NCBI GenBank assembly: GCA_016280895.1
Contig: JAEEHM010000093.1
Span: 38,750-102,749, forward strand
Reading direction: 5' to 3'
From: Bacillota bacterium
Lineage (GTDB): Bacteria > Bacillota_I > Bacilli_A > ML615J-28 > CAG-698
Length of the DNA: 64,000 nucleotides
In this document: positions 40,917-50,799 of the stretch, piece by piece
Layout of the letters: each line of letters begins with the position of its first letter
Numbering within the stretch: the stretch's first letter is position 1
Translations under genes and position numbers: made by a program
The notes under the pieces: generated by a model
Database searches by the model: none
Told to the model about the DNA's origin: nothing
The model's input: only the letters and a program-made list of their open reading frames with translations

Positions 40917-40950
40917 CAGGAAAACAATTGTTTTCCTGTTTTTTTTATTT
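40917..40950 (+). terminator. eno terminator
   Basis: AACAGGAAAACAATTGTTTTCCTGTT followed by TTTTTT. Confidence 0.8.
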
Positions 40951-41037
40951 AAAAAAACAACCAAAAATGGTTGAAAAATAAAAAAACAACCAAAAATAGT
41001 TGAAAAATAAAAAAACAACCAAAAATGGTTGAAAAGG
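40951..41037 (+). repeat. three tandem 29-bp units, each with inverted repeat CAACC-AAAAAT-GGTTG
   Basis: Units start at 40951, 40980, 41009; the third overlaps a promoter -35 (TTGAAA 41029-41034; TATAAT 41052-41057; 17-bp spacer). Confidence 0.9.
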
Positions 41038-41079
41038 AAGAAAAAATGTGTTATAATAATAGTGGAAAGGGGACTAATT

Positions 41080-41874
41080 ATGAATTATACATCTTTGATT
41101 ATTGATATAAAAAAGTCAAGAAAACTAAATGATTCAGATAGATTTAAAGCACAAATTAAATTGCTTAAAATAATAAATAGTATGAACATCGTGTTTGAAG
41201 ATAGTATGAATAAGATGTTTGAATTTTCATCAGGAGATTCAATACAAGCACTTTTTAAAAAAACAACTGATGCGTTAAATTGCTTTTATATCATAGAATC
41301 TATGTTTTTCCCGTATGAAATTTGGGCAGGAATCGGAATAGGCACAGTAAATGATAAAATTATAAAATCAAGTTCTTTTACTGGCTCAAATATGATTGAT
41401 GGTGAATCTTATCATAAAGCTGTACAAGCAATAACTGAATGTAAAGATAGTAATGTGAATTGTAAAGTTTTGTCAAGCGAAAACAAAATGGATGATGTAA
41501 ATGACATATTAGAAATTTGTTGTAGAATGAAACAGGAAATGACAAACAAACAATTAGAAATATATAGTTTGTTTTCTATAATCTTTCCATTAATTCCAAT
41601 TGACATAGAAAAAAAGAAACAGTATGAAGAGCTGTTATTAATTAAGATAAATTATTATAAACCATCGGAACAAACAAAAAAAATGATTAATAACACTTTT
41701 GAGGAAATGAATGAGCATAGAGAAATTTATTATAAAAAATATAATACAAGATTAGTATATCCTATTGCTGATTTACTTTGCGTAAGTAATGAAAATATTA
41801 GAAAAATTAGGGAAGCTGGAAAATTCGATTTGATTAGGAAGTCGGAAAACGTGGTTTTAAACATGCTAAAATAA
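41080..41874 (+). CDS. SatD-family protein (class III nucleotide cyclase-like fold suspected)
   Basis: Start re-assigned to ATG 41080; 'SLIIDIKKSRKL', 'SSGDSIQALF', 'WAGIGIGTVNDK', 'DGESYHKAVQAI'. Confidence 0.75.
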   Translation: MNYTSLIIDIKKSRKLNDSDRFKAQIKLLKIINSMNIVFEDSMNKMFEFSSGDSIQALFKKTTDALNCFYIIESMFFPYEIWAGIGIGTVNDKIIKSSSFTGSNMIDGESYHKAVQAITECKDSNVNCKVLSSENKMDDVNDILEICCRMKQEMTNKQLEIYSLFSIIFPLIPIDIEKKKQYEELLLIKINYYKPSEQTKKMINNTFEEMNEHREIYYKKYNTRLVYPIADLLCVSNENIRKIREAGKFDLIRKSENVVLNMLK

Positions 41875-41892
41875 AGAAAGAGGGGATTAATT

Positions 41893-42735
41893 ATGCTTTT
41901 TAAACTGTTACTTATTGGTCATTTTTTAGGTGATTTCTTTTTTCAGCCAAAAAAAATAGCTGAAGGAAAGAAAGAAAATATTAATTTGTTTGTATTGCAT
42001 ATTGTTATTTATTCGGTTTTGATTTCTTTAGTATTACTAATTTATGAAAAATGGTGGGTGCAAATCATCTTATTTTTTGTTACCTTCTTTTCTCATTTTT
42101 GTATTGATTGGGTTAAATCCAGAAAAATAGAAAAGTTTTTTAAAGATAATGTAGAAGGAATTGATTTTTGGTCATTCATTATAGATCAGGTATTACATAT
42201 TTCAATCTTATTTATTTATTTTCTTGTATGTGATAGGGAATTAAATATAATAGGGATAAGTATTAAAAATTGCCGACTACTTGCAGACTTTAGTCTTTCA
42301 TATACATTAATTGTTAATTATATGTTGTCTATTTTGATTTTAATTCTTCCTACTATGATATTTATAAAAAAACTATTAACTTATATGTTTAAACAAAAAA
42401 ATAAAAAAGATAATTCCTCACAAAATGAATGTGTAGATAATAATCAGCAAGAGAAAAACAACAGTAATTTAGCACAAAATGAAAATAAAAATAGTACAGA
42501 CGAGATACAAATAGTAGAAACAGCAAATGTTGGCGCTTTTATTGGAGTATTAGAAAGATTACTTATTTTACTATTGGGTACTATTAACTTGTACACATCA
42601 ATTCCAATAGTACTTACTGCAAAGTCAATTGCTAGATTTCATCAATTATCAAAGCAAGAGTTCGCGGAAAAATATTTATTGGGAACAATGGTAAGCTTGA
42701 TTATTACAATAATAGTAATGCTGTGTATATTCTAA
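41893..42735 (+). CDS. DUF3307-family membrane protein
   Basis: 280 aa; 'IGHFLGDFFFQPKKIAEGKKENINLFVLHIVIYSVLI', polytopic. Confidence 0.8.
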   Translation: MLFKLLLIGHFLGDFFFQPKKIAEGKKENINLFVLHIVIYSVLISLVLLIYEKWWVQIILFFVTFFSHFCIDWVKSRKIEKFFKDNVEGIDFWSFIIDQVLHISILFIYFLVCDRELNIIGISIKNCRLLADFSLSYTLIVNYMLSILILILPTMIFIKKLLTYMFKQKNKKDNSSQNECVDNNQQEKNNSNLAQNENKNSTDEIQIVETANVGAFIGVLERLLILLLGTINLYTSIPIVLTAKSIARFHQLSKQEFAEKYLLGTMVSLIITIIVMLCIF

Positions 42736-42817
42736 TTTATATTTTATGCAATTGAACGACTTATACTAGATTATACAAATTATCAATAACCATATCAAGT
42801 AAAATAAAAAAATGAAA

Positions 42818-42874
42818 TTAGGCGATGTTGCACAATATAAAGACTTAAAATCTTTCTATAATTTAAAGAAGTAA
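42818..42874 (+). pseudogene. duplicated 3' end of eno (57 bp)
   Basis: TTAGGCGATGTTGCACAATATAAAGACTTAAAATCTTTCTATAATTTAAAGAAGTAA vs eno 40847-40903; 4 mismatches by eye; same reading frame ([18 protein letters not shown]). Confidence 0.92.
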
Positions 42875-43001
42875 ATTAGAAATAGAGGAAAGTAATTATT
42901 GTTTTCCTCTTTTTTTATTCATTTCACGCAATAATGTATAATAAAATATTGAATAATGATATTTATTATGATAAAATAAACATATAAGGAGAAGAAGGAA
43001 A

Positions 43002-43742
43002 ATGAAAAAATTATTATTATTTCTTATATTAATGTTCTCAGTTTCATTCTTATTTGCCTGTTCATTACCTAGTATTGATGATGAAAATAAAGATGATGAA
43101 ACAGAAGAAAAAGAAAATGAAAACGAAAAAGAAGATGACACTACAAGTGTAAAAGAAGATTATGATTCAAGTCAAATTGAAAATAAACTTGATGCTTTAA
43201 GACAAAAAGATGGTTACTTCATTAAATATGAATATCAAGATGATGAAGAACCAACAATCATCGCATTTGGTGCTAAAGGTGATTTATTCTATCTAATCTC
43301 TAATGGAGAAGAAGCTATCTTTGATTTAAGCCATGAAGATCATATGGATAATTATACTAAAACAGATGGAGAATGGTCTTTATCAACAATCGAATATAAA
43401 GATGGATTAACAAAAGAATATGCACAAACTATCGTTGATTCATACACTGCTCTTGCAAACAGCTTATGTACAATGTATGAAGTCATAACTGATGATAATT
43501 TCGTGAAATCATCAGCTACAATTGCGGGAAGAGCTTGCGATCAATATACAACATTAGTTACAGCAGGTGTATATATTAAATATACTGTTTGTGTTGATAA
43601 AGAAACTGGTGCTTGCTTAAAATGGTTAGTTGAAGGTACTACAGATGCTGGTAGGGTTTCTGCTTCATTTGAATGTAAAGAATTTAAAACAAACTATAAT
43701 ATTGAATTACCACAAGTTCCACAAGCAGAAGGTGAAGAATAA
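43002..43742 (+). CDS. putative lipoprotein
   Basis: 246 aa; 'FLFACSLPS' lipobox, acidic linker. Confidence 0.7.
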   Translation: MKKLLLFLILMFSVSFLFACSLPSIDDENKDDETEEKENENEKEDDTTSVKEDYDSSQIENKLDALRQKDGYFIKYEYQDDEEPTIIAFGAKGDLFYLISNGEEAIFDLSHEDHMDNYTKTDGEWSLSTIEYKDGLTKEYAQTIVDSYTALANSLCTMYEVITDDNFVKSSATIAGRACDQYTTLVTAGVYIKYTVCVDKETGACLKWLVEGTTDAGRVSASFECKEFKTNYNIELPQVPQAEGEE

Positions 43743-43836
43743 TCAAAATAAAACTATTAATGAGATTGTTTTCATTAATAGTTTTTTATTATTTGTGTTA
43801 TAATATGTACTAGGTGATATATATCAGGAGATACTT

Positions 43837-44652
43837 ATGAAAATATATAATGGATGTGAAAATACATTTGTGATTGGTAAATATGAAGAAGGAATGGATG
43901 TTTCTAAAACTGCAATTGAAAAATGCAATCAATATGATGTTGATGGTTTAATTCTTCTTGACATATATAATAAGAAACAAAACTGTATTTTTAAGATGAT
44001 TTTCTACAATCGTGATGGCACAAACGGATATATGTGTGGTAATGGCATTAGATGTTTAATGCGATATGCTTATGAAGAAGGCATGTTAAATGTTAATGAA
44101 CTTTATAAGGTTGACACATATACTGGTATTAAGGAATGTACTATCATATCAACATCTCCATTTATTGTGAAAGTAAATTTAGGCAAGCCTTCATATGATC
44201 CAAAAGATGTTGAAATAGATTCTGATAGAGAATGTTTTAACGGAGATATTAATGTAGATGGAAAAGATATAAAAATATCTTGTTTGTTTTTAACAACCCA
44301 TCATGCTGTGGTATTATTAAAATCAAAAGAAGAATTAGATGAAATAAAAGCACACAAAATCGGTGAAAAATTAAAAGTGCATCCTTTCTTTAAAAAAGGA
44401 ATTAATGTTAATTTTGTGTATGTAATAGATAGAAATAATATTTTCTTGCAAACCTGTGAGCGTGGAGTAGGCTATACCTTAGCATGTGGAACTGGTGCAA
44501 GCTCATCATTTGCAGTACTTAGAAGAATGAAGAAGGTAAATGATGAAGTTACAGCTCATTTTATTAAGGGAGATATTAAAATAAGAGAAAATGAAAATAA
44601 AGATATTATTATGATTGGAAGAGCTGATACTGGTAAAACAATAGACTTATAA
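43837..44652 (+). CDS. dapF: diaminopimelate epimerase
   Basis: 'FYNRDGTNGYMCGNGIRCLMRY', 'CERGVGYTLACGTGASSS'. Confidence 0.9.
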   Translation: MKIYNGCENTFVIGKYEEGMDVSKTAIEKCNQYDVDGLILLDIYNKKQNCIFKMIFYNRDGTNGYMCGNGIRCLMRYAYEEGMLNVNELYKVDTYTGIKECTIISTSPFIVKVNLGKPSYDPKDVEIDSDRECFNGDINVDGKDIKISCLFLTTHHAVVLLKSKEELDEIKAHKIGEKLKVHPFFKKGINVNFVYVIDRNNIFLQTCERGVGYTLACGTGASSSFAVLRRMKKVNDEVTAHFIKGDIKIRENENKDIIMIGRADTGKTIDL

Positions 44653-44733
44653 AATAAGTCTATTTTTCAATTGAAGAAAAGGCCTAAAATATGGTATAAT
44701 ATATAGGTAAAAATATGCATAGAGGATATAATT

Positions 44734-45708
44734 ATGGCATTTAATTTTTTTAAATCAAAAAGAAAAAAAGAAGTAATCGACATGAATCAAATGATAGAAA
44801 CAAAGAAGCTTGTCGATGAAAAGAAAAAGGCTGAAAAAATAGAAGAAATATCTGTTGATCTATCATCTTTAAATAAAGAAGAAGCACCAACAATTGATGA
44901 TATTAAAGAAGAAAAAAAAGAAATTGAAATAAAAGAAGAAAACATAGAAATTAATTTCTTAGATGTTATCAAAAAATTAAGTGATGCTAAAAGCCAAATT
45001 AGTCCGATTATGCATGAATATTACATCAGTAAAATCTTTTCACGAGTTGCATTAGAAGAAAAAGAATTTAAGATGCAAGTAGCAGAACTTGACAAACAAA
45101 TTGAAAAGATTACAAGCGATATAAAAGATATTGAAAGAAGTATTGAATTTTATAAGAAAGTAAATAATAAAATTCAAGAAGAAGAAATTAGAATAAATAA
45201 TCGAGTAGATAAATTATTATTAAATGAAAAGATGATCAAACAAAGATTTTTAGATATTAATAATTTATATTATACTCATTTAAAAATAACTACAGTTAGT
45301 GTATGTATTAATAAATCAAATGATAAATTAGAAGAATTCTTTAAATTGATAGACGAAATAATCTCTAAATATAAGAATTTAAGTGATGCTGCATATGACC
45401 TATATTATTCAAGTGGTGATTTTATTGTAGCATTTGTGAAAGAAATGGTAGAAGATTTTAAATATACTAATAATATTGATTATATCAATAAATATACTTA
45501 TTCATTCTTTTTATCTACAGATGCAGTAATAACACTTGATTTAAATGAATGGATAGATTTATATAATAAAGTTAAATTCGCGTATAAATCTTTAGCAAAC
45601 ATTGAAGTAGATGCATATTTACGCTTAAAAACAAAATATAATTATTTTGAAGCTATTTATACTATTTTAATGATGCAATCAGAAATGGCAAATAAAGAAA
45701 GGAAATAG
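44734..45708 (+). CDS. coiled-coil protein of unknown function
   Basis: 324 aa; Lys/Glu-rich coiled coil. Confidence 0.5.
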   Translation: MAFNFFKSKRKKEVIDMNQMIETKKLVDEKKKAEKIEEISVDLSSLNKEEAPTIDDIKEEKKEIEIKEENIEINFLDVIKKLSDAKSQISPIMHEYYISKIFSRVALEEKEFKMQVAELDKQIEKITSDIKDIERSIEFYKKVNNKIQEEEIRINNRVDKLLLNEKMIKQRFLDINNLYYTHLKITTVSVCINKSNDKLEEFFKLIDEIISKYKNLSDAAYDLYYSSGDFIVAFVKEMVEDFKYTNNIDYINKYTYSFFLSTDAVITLDLNEWIDLYNKVKFAYKSLANIEVDAYLRLKTKYNYFEAIYTILMMQSEMANKERK

Positions 45709-45710
45709 AA

Positions 45711-46526
45711 ATGAGAGCTGATTTACATTCACATACAATATATTCTGATGGTACATTTACTATTCCTGAAATTATTAAAAGAGCAATTGATAGAGACATA
45801 GATATCCTAGCTATCACAGACCATGATACTTTCGATGGGGCTAAAATTGCGTATGAGATGGGACCTAAAATGGGACTTAGAGTAATCTATGGAATGGAAC
45901 TATCAACAGAAAGAAATGGAGAAAGTATCCATGTATTATGTTATTTCAGCAAACCCCAAGAAAACAGTGTTTTAATTAAAGCTTTAGAAGAACAAAGAAG
46001 AAATCGTAAATTACGTGCTTATAAGATGGTAGAATTGTTGAAGAAGCATTTTAATATTGAGCTTGATACTAAATTCATTGAAGAAAGAGAAAGTATCACA
46101 AGAGGTACAATCGGAGATGAACTTCTAAAACAAGGCTTTGTTGAAAACAAAAAAGAAGCATTTACTAAAATGATTGGCAGTGGATGCCCAGCATATATTC
46201 CATCTACTAAATTATCAACTGAAGATGGTATTAAATTAATCAAAGAAGCTGGTGGTTTATGTGTACTTGCTCATCCATGCTTATACAAGAAAAACAATAT
46301 TGAAGAATTAATTAAATTAGGTGTTGTTGGCATTGAGGCTGTATATCCTAATAATGAAAATAATGAAACCAAATATCGCGATTTAGCAAGAAAATATAAT
46401 CTACTAGTAACAGGGGGATCTGATTTTCATATGGACTGTGATTATAAACATGCTAATGTTGGTACAAGTTTCATCAAAGACAATGACCTGAGAAAGTTCT
46501 TGAGGATTTTAGAAAATGAACATTAG
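45711..46526 (+). CDS. PHP-domain phosphoesterase (RNase AM/YciV-like)
   Basis: 'RADLHSHTIYSDGTFTIPEII', 'AITDHDTFDGA', 'TGGSDFH'. Confidence 0.88.
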   Translation: MRADLHSHTIYSDGTFTIPEIIKRAIDRDIDILAITDHDTFDGAKIAYEMGPKMGLRVIYGMELSTERNGESIHVLCYFSKPQENSVLIKALEEQRRNRKLRAYKMVELLKKHFNIELDTKFIEERESITRGTIGDELLKQGFVENKKEAFTKMIGSGCPAYIPSTKLSTEDGIKLIKEAGGLCVLAHPCLYKKNNIEELIKLGVVGIEAVYPNNENNETKYRDLARKYNLLVTGGSDFHMDCDYKHANVGTSFIKDNDLRKFLRILENEH

Positions 46527-47778
46527 ACAATTAGCAGCAGATGCAATTGAGAAAATATTATATAAGGGTGCATATGTTAATATCACCATCAATGAATATT
46601 TCAATAAATTTGATTTAACTAAGGAAGAAAAAGCCTTATTCACAATTTTAGTAATGGGCACAGTTGAACATAAAATTACTTTAGCTTATTATTTAGAGCC
46701 TTATCTAAAGAAGAAACAAAAGCCTTGGGTATATGTTATATTAATGATGTCTACTTATCAAATTGTGTACATGAAGGTAGAGAATCATTATGTTGTTAAT
46801 GAAGCTGTTAATTTAGGTAATATCAAAGATCGAAATATTGGTGGATTCATCAATGCAGTACTTAGAAATTTATTAAGACATGAACTTAGAGATATCAGTG
46901 CTGATGATGAAATTAAATATTTGAGTTTGAAATATTCTTATCCTACATGGCTTGTGTCATATTTACTTTCATATTATAAATTCATTGAACTTGAAAGATT
47001 ATTTTCGTATAATGAAACAAACAAAAAATGTGTAATTAGAGTAAATACACTAAAAGCAAGTAATGAAGAAATAGAAGAAAAATTAAAAGAAGAAAATGTT
47101 GAATATAAAAAGCATGATCTTGTGGAAAACGGCTATGTATGTGATAAACCTTTAATGAATAGTGAGATGTTTAAAGATGGTTTAATCACTATTCAAGATA
47201 TTGCAAGTCAAAAAGTTGCTGAAGTATTAGCACCAAAAAGAGGTACAAATGTCTTAGATATGTGTGCTGCTCCTGGTTCTAAAACTGCACATCTAGCAGC
47301 AATTATGCAAAATTCAGGTACAATTTATGCCTGTGATATTTATCAACACAAGATTAAACTGATGAATAATGGCTTCAAAAGATTAGGTGTTGAGAATGTG
47401 AAGACGCAATTGATTGATGCAAGAAAAATATCAGAAATTGTGAGAAAAGAATCTTTTGATTATATCTTACTTGATATGCCTTGTAGTGGTATGGGAGTTA
47501 TGCAACATAAGGTAGATCTTAAATATAATTTAAGCTATCAATCAGTAGAAGAAACAATAAAATTACAAAAAGAATTAATTGAAGCAAGTTATAAACTACT
47601 TAAAAAAGGTGGAGAAATTGTGATATCAACATGCACCATCAACAAAGCAGAAAACGAAGAAAATATTGAAGAATTTATTAAGAATCATAGGGATATGAAT
47701 ATCATTTATGAGAAACAATTCATGCCTTATGAATATGAAACTGATGGATTCTTCATCTGTAAATTAGTAAAGGAATAA
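46516..47778 (+). CDS. rsmB: 16S rRNA (cytosine967-C5)-methyltransferase
   Basis: 'VLDMCAAPGSKTAHLA', 'LLDMPCSGMGVM', N-terminal NusB-like domain. Confidence 0.9.
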   Translation: MNIRQLAADAIEKILYKGAYVNITINEYFNKFDLTKEEKALFTILVMGTVEHKITLAYYLEPYLKKKQKPWVYVILMMSTYQIVYMKVENHYVVNEAVNLGNIKDRNIGGFINAVLRNLLRHELRDISADDEIKYLSLKYSYPTWLVSYLLSYYKFIELERLFSYNETNKKCVIRVNTLKASNEEIEEKLKEENVEYKKHDLVENGYVCDKPLMNSEMFKDGLITIQDIASQKVAEVLAPKRGTNVLDMCAAPGSKTAHLAAIMQNSGTIYACDIYQHKIKLMNNGFKRLGVENVKTQLIDARKISEIVRKESFDYILLDMPCSGMGVMQHKVDLKYNLSYQSVEETIKLQKELIEASYKLLKKGGEIVISTCTINKAENEENIEEFIKNHRDMNIIYEKQFMPYEYETDGFFICKLVKE

Positions 47779-47783
47779 ATAAT

Positions 47784-48833
47784 ATGTACAATATTTACGA
47801 CTATCCAATAGAAGAATTAGAAGAAATATTAGTAAATGATGGGCAGAAGAAATTTAGAGCTACCCAAGTTTTTGAGTGGATCTATCGTCAAGGAATAAAA
47901 GACTTCTCTAAGATGACAAATATTGGAAACGCAAATATTGAATATTTTCAAACTCACTTTGAAATTAAAGAATTAGAAGTCATAAAACTACAAATATCTA
48001 GTGATGGAACTAGGAAATATCTGTTTAGATTAGATGATGGACATTTAGTAGAAACTGTCCTGATGAAGCAAGAATATGGCTATAGTGTTTGTGTATCAAG
48101 TCAGGTTGGTTGTAATATGGGCTGTGCCTTCTGTGCATCAGGCCTTCTTAAGAAACAAAGAAATTTAAAAGTTAGTGAAATGGTAAGCCAAGTTACTAAA
48201 ATCAATGAAGATTTAAAAGAAATAGGTGAACGTGTTAGCCATGTGGTTGTCATGGGAATTGGTGAACCTTTTGATAATTATGATAATTTACTTAAGTTTT
48301 TAAAAATCATCAATTACGCAAAGGGCTTAGAAATAGGATCTCGTCATATTACTGTATCAACTTCTGGCCTAGCTCCTAAAATTATAGAATTTGCGTCATT
48401 CCCTCTTCAAATAAATCTAGCTATCAGTCTTCATTTTGCATCAGATGAAAAAAGAAATAAATATATGCCAGTTAATAAAGCATATAATCTAAACACTTTA
48501 TTTGAAGCCTTAGATGTTTATTATAAAATGACTAATCGTAGAATTACTTTTGAATATATCATGTTAGATGGAATTAATGATTCAATTACAGATGCTTATG
48601 ATTTAATTAAATTAATTAGAGGCATGAATGCTTATGTTAATTTAATACCAATGAACGAAACAGGAAGTAAATTTAGAAGAAGTAGTCAAGAAAATGTGAA
48701 GAGATTCTTTGATATTTTATCTAAAAATGGTATCAATGTAATTTTAAGAAAAGAACAAGGACATGATATTGATGCTGCTTGTGGCCAATTAAGAGTAAAA
48801 ACAATGAAAGAGAATAATCAATGGAAGGATTAA
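47784..48833 (+). CDS. rlmN: 23S rRNA (adenine2503-C2)-methyltransferase
   Basis: 'SSQVGCNMGCAFCASG', 'MGIGEPFDNYDN', 'GSDIDAACGQL'-like end (GHDIDAACGQLR). Confidence 0.93.
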   Translation: MYNIYDYPIEELEEILVNDGQKKFRATQVFEWIYRQGIKDFSKMTNIGNANIEYFQTHFEIKELEVIKLQISSDGTRKYLFRLDDGHLVETVLMKQEYGYSVCVSSQVGCNMGCAFCASGLLKKQRNLKVSEMVSQVTKINEDLKEIGERVSHVVVMGIGEPFDNYDNLLKFLKIINYAKGLEIGSRHITVSTSGLAPKIIEFASFPLQINLAISLHFASDEKRNKYMPVNKAYNLNTLFEALDVYYKMTNRRITFEYIMLDGINDSITDAYDLIKLIRGMNAYVNLIPMNETGSKFRRSSQENVKRFFDILSKNGINVILRKEQGHDIDAACGQLRVKTMKENNQWKD

Positions 48834-49726
48834 TAATTAAACTTATAAGTGGTGAATATACCTGCTTACTAGAAAATAAAGAAATTAGAATATGTAAACC
48901 AATTGGTATATTTCGCTTAAATAAAGAAGAACCAAAGGTAGGAGATAAGGTAATTGTGGAAGAAAATTCCATTGTGAAATTACTGACTCGTAAAAATGAT
49001 TTAATTAGACCTAATGTTAGTAATGTCGATAAAGCCTTTATCATTACATCTTTAGTTGAACCAGATTTAAATCTAAATCTACTTGATCGATTAATTGCAA
49101 GTATTGAATATAATAATATTGATATTGTGCTTGCTTTTAGTAAGGCTGATTTAGTTAAAGATATTAAAGAATATGATAATATCTTCAATTATTATAAGGG
49201 TTTAGGCTATCATACATATTTTCTTCCAAATGAAAAAGAAGAATTAAAATTAGAATTTAAGGATTCTATTTCTGTTCTTGTTGGTCAAAGTGGTGTTGGT
49301 AAGAGCACTATGCTTAATTATTTCTGTGATCTAAATTTAAAAACAGATGTTATATCAAAGGCCTTAGGTAGAGGTAAACATACGACAAGACATGTAGAAT
49401 TATTAGAAATATGTGGCGGCTTTGTTGCTGATACACCTGGCTTTGGAAGTTTAGATCTTGAAATGGATGAAATAAGCCTAGCACATAATTTTAGAGAATT
49501 CTTTAAATGTAAATGTAAATTTAATGGATGTTTGCATCTAAATGAACCTGGATGCATGGTAAAAGAAAAAGTTGAGAATAAAGAAATATTAAAATCTAGA
49601 TATGATAATTATTTAGTATTTATCAATGAAATCCGTCAAAAGAGAGAAAAGGGCTATAAGGAAGCATCTTTTTCTACTAAGGGATATCATTCAAAAAAAT
49701 CAAACGAAAAAGATAAAAAGAAATAA
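48821..49726 (+). CDS. rsgA: ribosome small subunit-dependent GTPase A
   Basis: 'GQSGVGKSTMLN', 'KALGRGKHTTRH', 'ADTPGFGSL', C-terminal Zn-binding Cys/His. Confidence 0.93.
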   Translation: MEGLIIKLISGEYTCLLENKEIRICKPIGIFRLNKEEPKVGDKVIVEENSIVKLLTRKNDLIRPNVSNVDKAFIITSLVEPDLNLNLLDRLIASIEYNNIDIVLAFSKADLVKDIKEYDNIFNYYKGLGYHTYFLPNEKEELKLEFKDSISVLVGQSGVGKSTMLNYFCDLNLKTDVISKALGRGKHTTRHVELLEICGGFVADTPGFGSLDLEMDEISLAHNFREFFKCKCKFNGCLHLNEPGCMVKEKVENKEILKSRYDNYLVFINEIRQKREKGYKEASFSTKGYHSKKSNEKDKKK

Positions 49727-49738
49727 AGGAGAAATAAA

Positions 49739-50395
49739 ATGTATATTGCTGCACCATCAATTTTATCAGCTGATTTTTCAAAGCTATTAGAGGAAGTAAA
49801 GGATGTAAGTACTGCTAAGTTCTTACATATTGATGTAATGGATGGACACTTTGTGCCTAATATCACAATTGGACCATTAATTGTGAAATCAATTAAAGGA
49901 AAGGTTGATATGGTATTTGATTGTCATTTGATGATATCAGATCCTAAAAAATATACAGAAAGTTTTGCGAAATCTGGTGCTGATATTATCACATTCCATT
50001 ATGAGGCACTAAATTCTAAAGAAGAAATATTAGATTTAATTGATTATATTCATTCATTTAAAATCCATGCTGGTATTTCTATTAAACCAAATACTAGTGT
50101 AGATGTATTAGATGAGGAAATATTATCTAAGGTTGATCTTGTGTTAGTGATGAGTGTTGAACCTGGCTTTGGTGGACAAAAATTTATGGAAAATTCGCTT
50201 CCAAAAATTAAGAAACTAAGAGAATTAAAGGATAAATTTAAATACAATTACATTATTGAAGTAGATGGTGGCATCAATAAAGAAACTGCAGTTCTTGTAA
50301 AAAAAGCAGGTGTAGAAGCAATCGTAGCTGGTACTTATGTATTTAAGAGCCAAAATAGAAAAGAAACAATAAAAGAATTAGAAAAAGATTTCTAA
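49739..50395 (+). CDS. rpe: ribulose-phosphate 3-epimerase
   Basis: 'APSILSADFSKL', 'HIDVMDGHFVPNITIGP', 'VEPGFGGQKF'. Confidence 0.95.
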   Translation: MYIAAPSILSADFSKLLEEVKDVSTAKFLHIDVMDGHFVPNITIGPLIVKSIKGKVDMVFDCHLMISDPKKYTESFAKSGADIITFHYEALNSKEEILDLIDYIHSFKIHAGISIKPNTSVDVLDEEILSKVDLVLVMSVEPGFGGQKFMENSLPKIKKLRELKDKFKYNYIIEVDGGINKETAVLVKKAGVEAIVAGTYVFKSQNRKETIKELEKDF

Positions 50396-50499
50396 GTCTT
50401 TTTCTTTTTTTAAAAATGTCATAAAATTTTACAATTTATATATTGAAAAATATGACAAATAATGATATAATATAGTTGTAAGAAAGTGAGGAGAGGAAA

Positions 50500-50799
50500 A
50501 TGAAAGATTTAAAAGAATTAAGAGAAAAGAATGGATTTACACAAGAACAAATCGCTGCATACCTCGGATTGGATCAAAGTTTAATCGCAAAATATGAATC
50601 AGGAGATAGGCATATCAAGCTAATTCATATTAACAAACTAAGTGCATTATATGGTTGTGACATTTTAGATGATAATAGTAAAGAAATCAAAATTGCTTTT
50701 AGATCTTCTAAAGCTCTAACTAGCCAAGACTTAGTTTCGCTTGCAGAAATAAAAAAAATAGCTTTAAACTTACGAATGATGGAGGAAATAAATGGCTAA
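50500..50799 (+). CDS. XRE-family HTH regulator
   Basis: 99 aa; 'LKELREKNGFTQEQIAAYLGLDQSLIAKYESGDR'. Confidence 0.9.
   Translation: MKDLKELREKNGFTQEQIAAYLGLDQSLIAKYESGDRHIKLIHINKLSALYGCDILDDNSKEIKIAFRSSKALTSQDLVSLAEIKKIALNLRMMEEING

Noticed and set aside
40951-41037. Three 29-bp repeats as a possible mini-CRISPR
   Set aside because: Head-to-tail tandem units with no spacers; the third overlaps a promoter -35.
42896-43141. 81-aa minus-strand Ser-rich ORF
   Set aside because: Antisense of the acidic linker of the lipoprotein gene; composition artefact.
48733-49188. 151-aa minus-strand ORF overlapping rlmN/rsgA
   Set aside because: Fully antisense to two well-conserved genes and without a recognisable motif.
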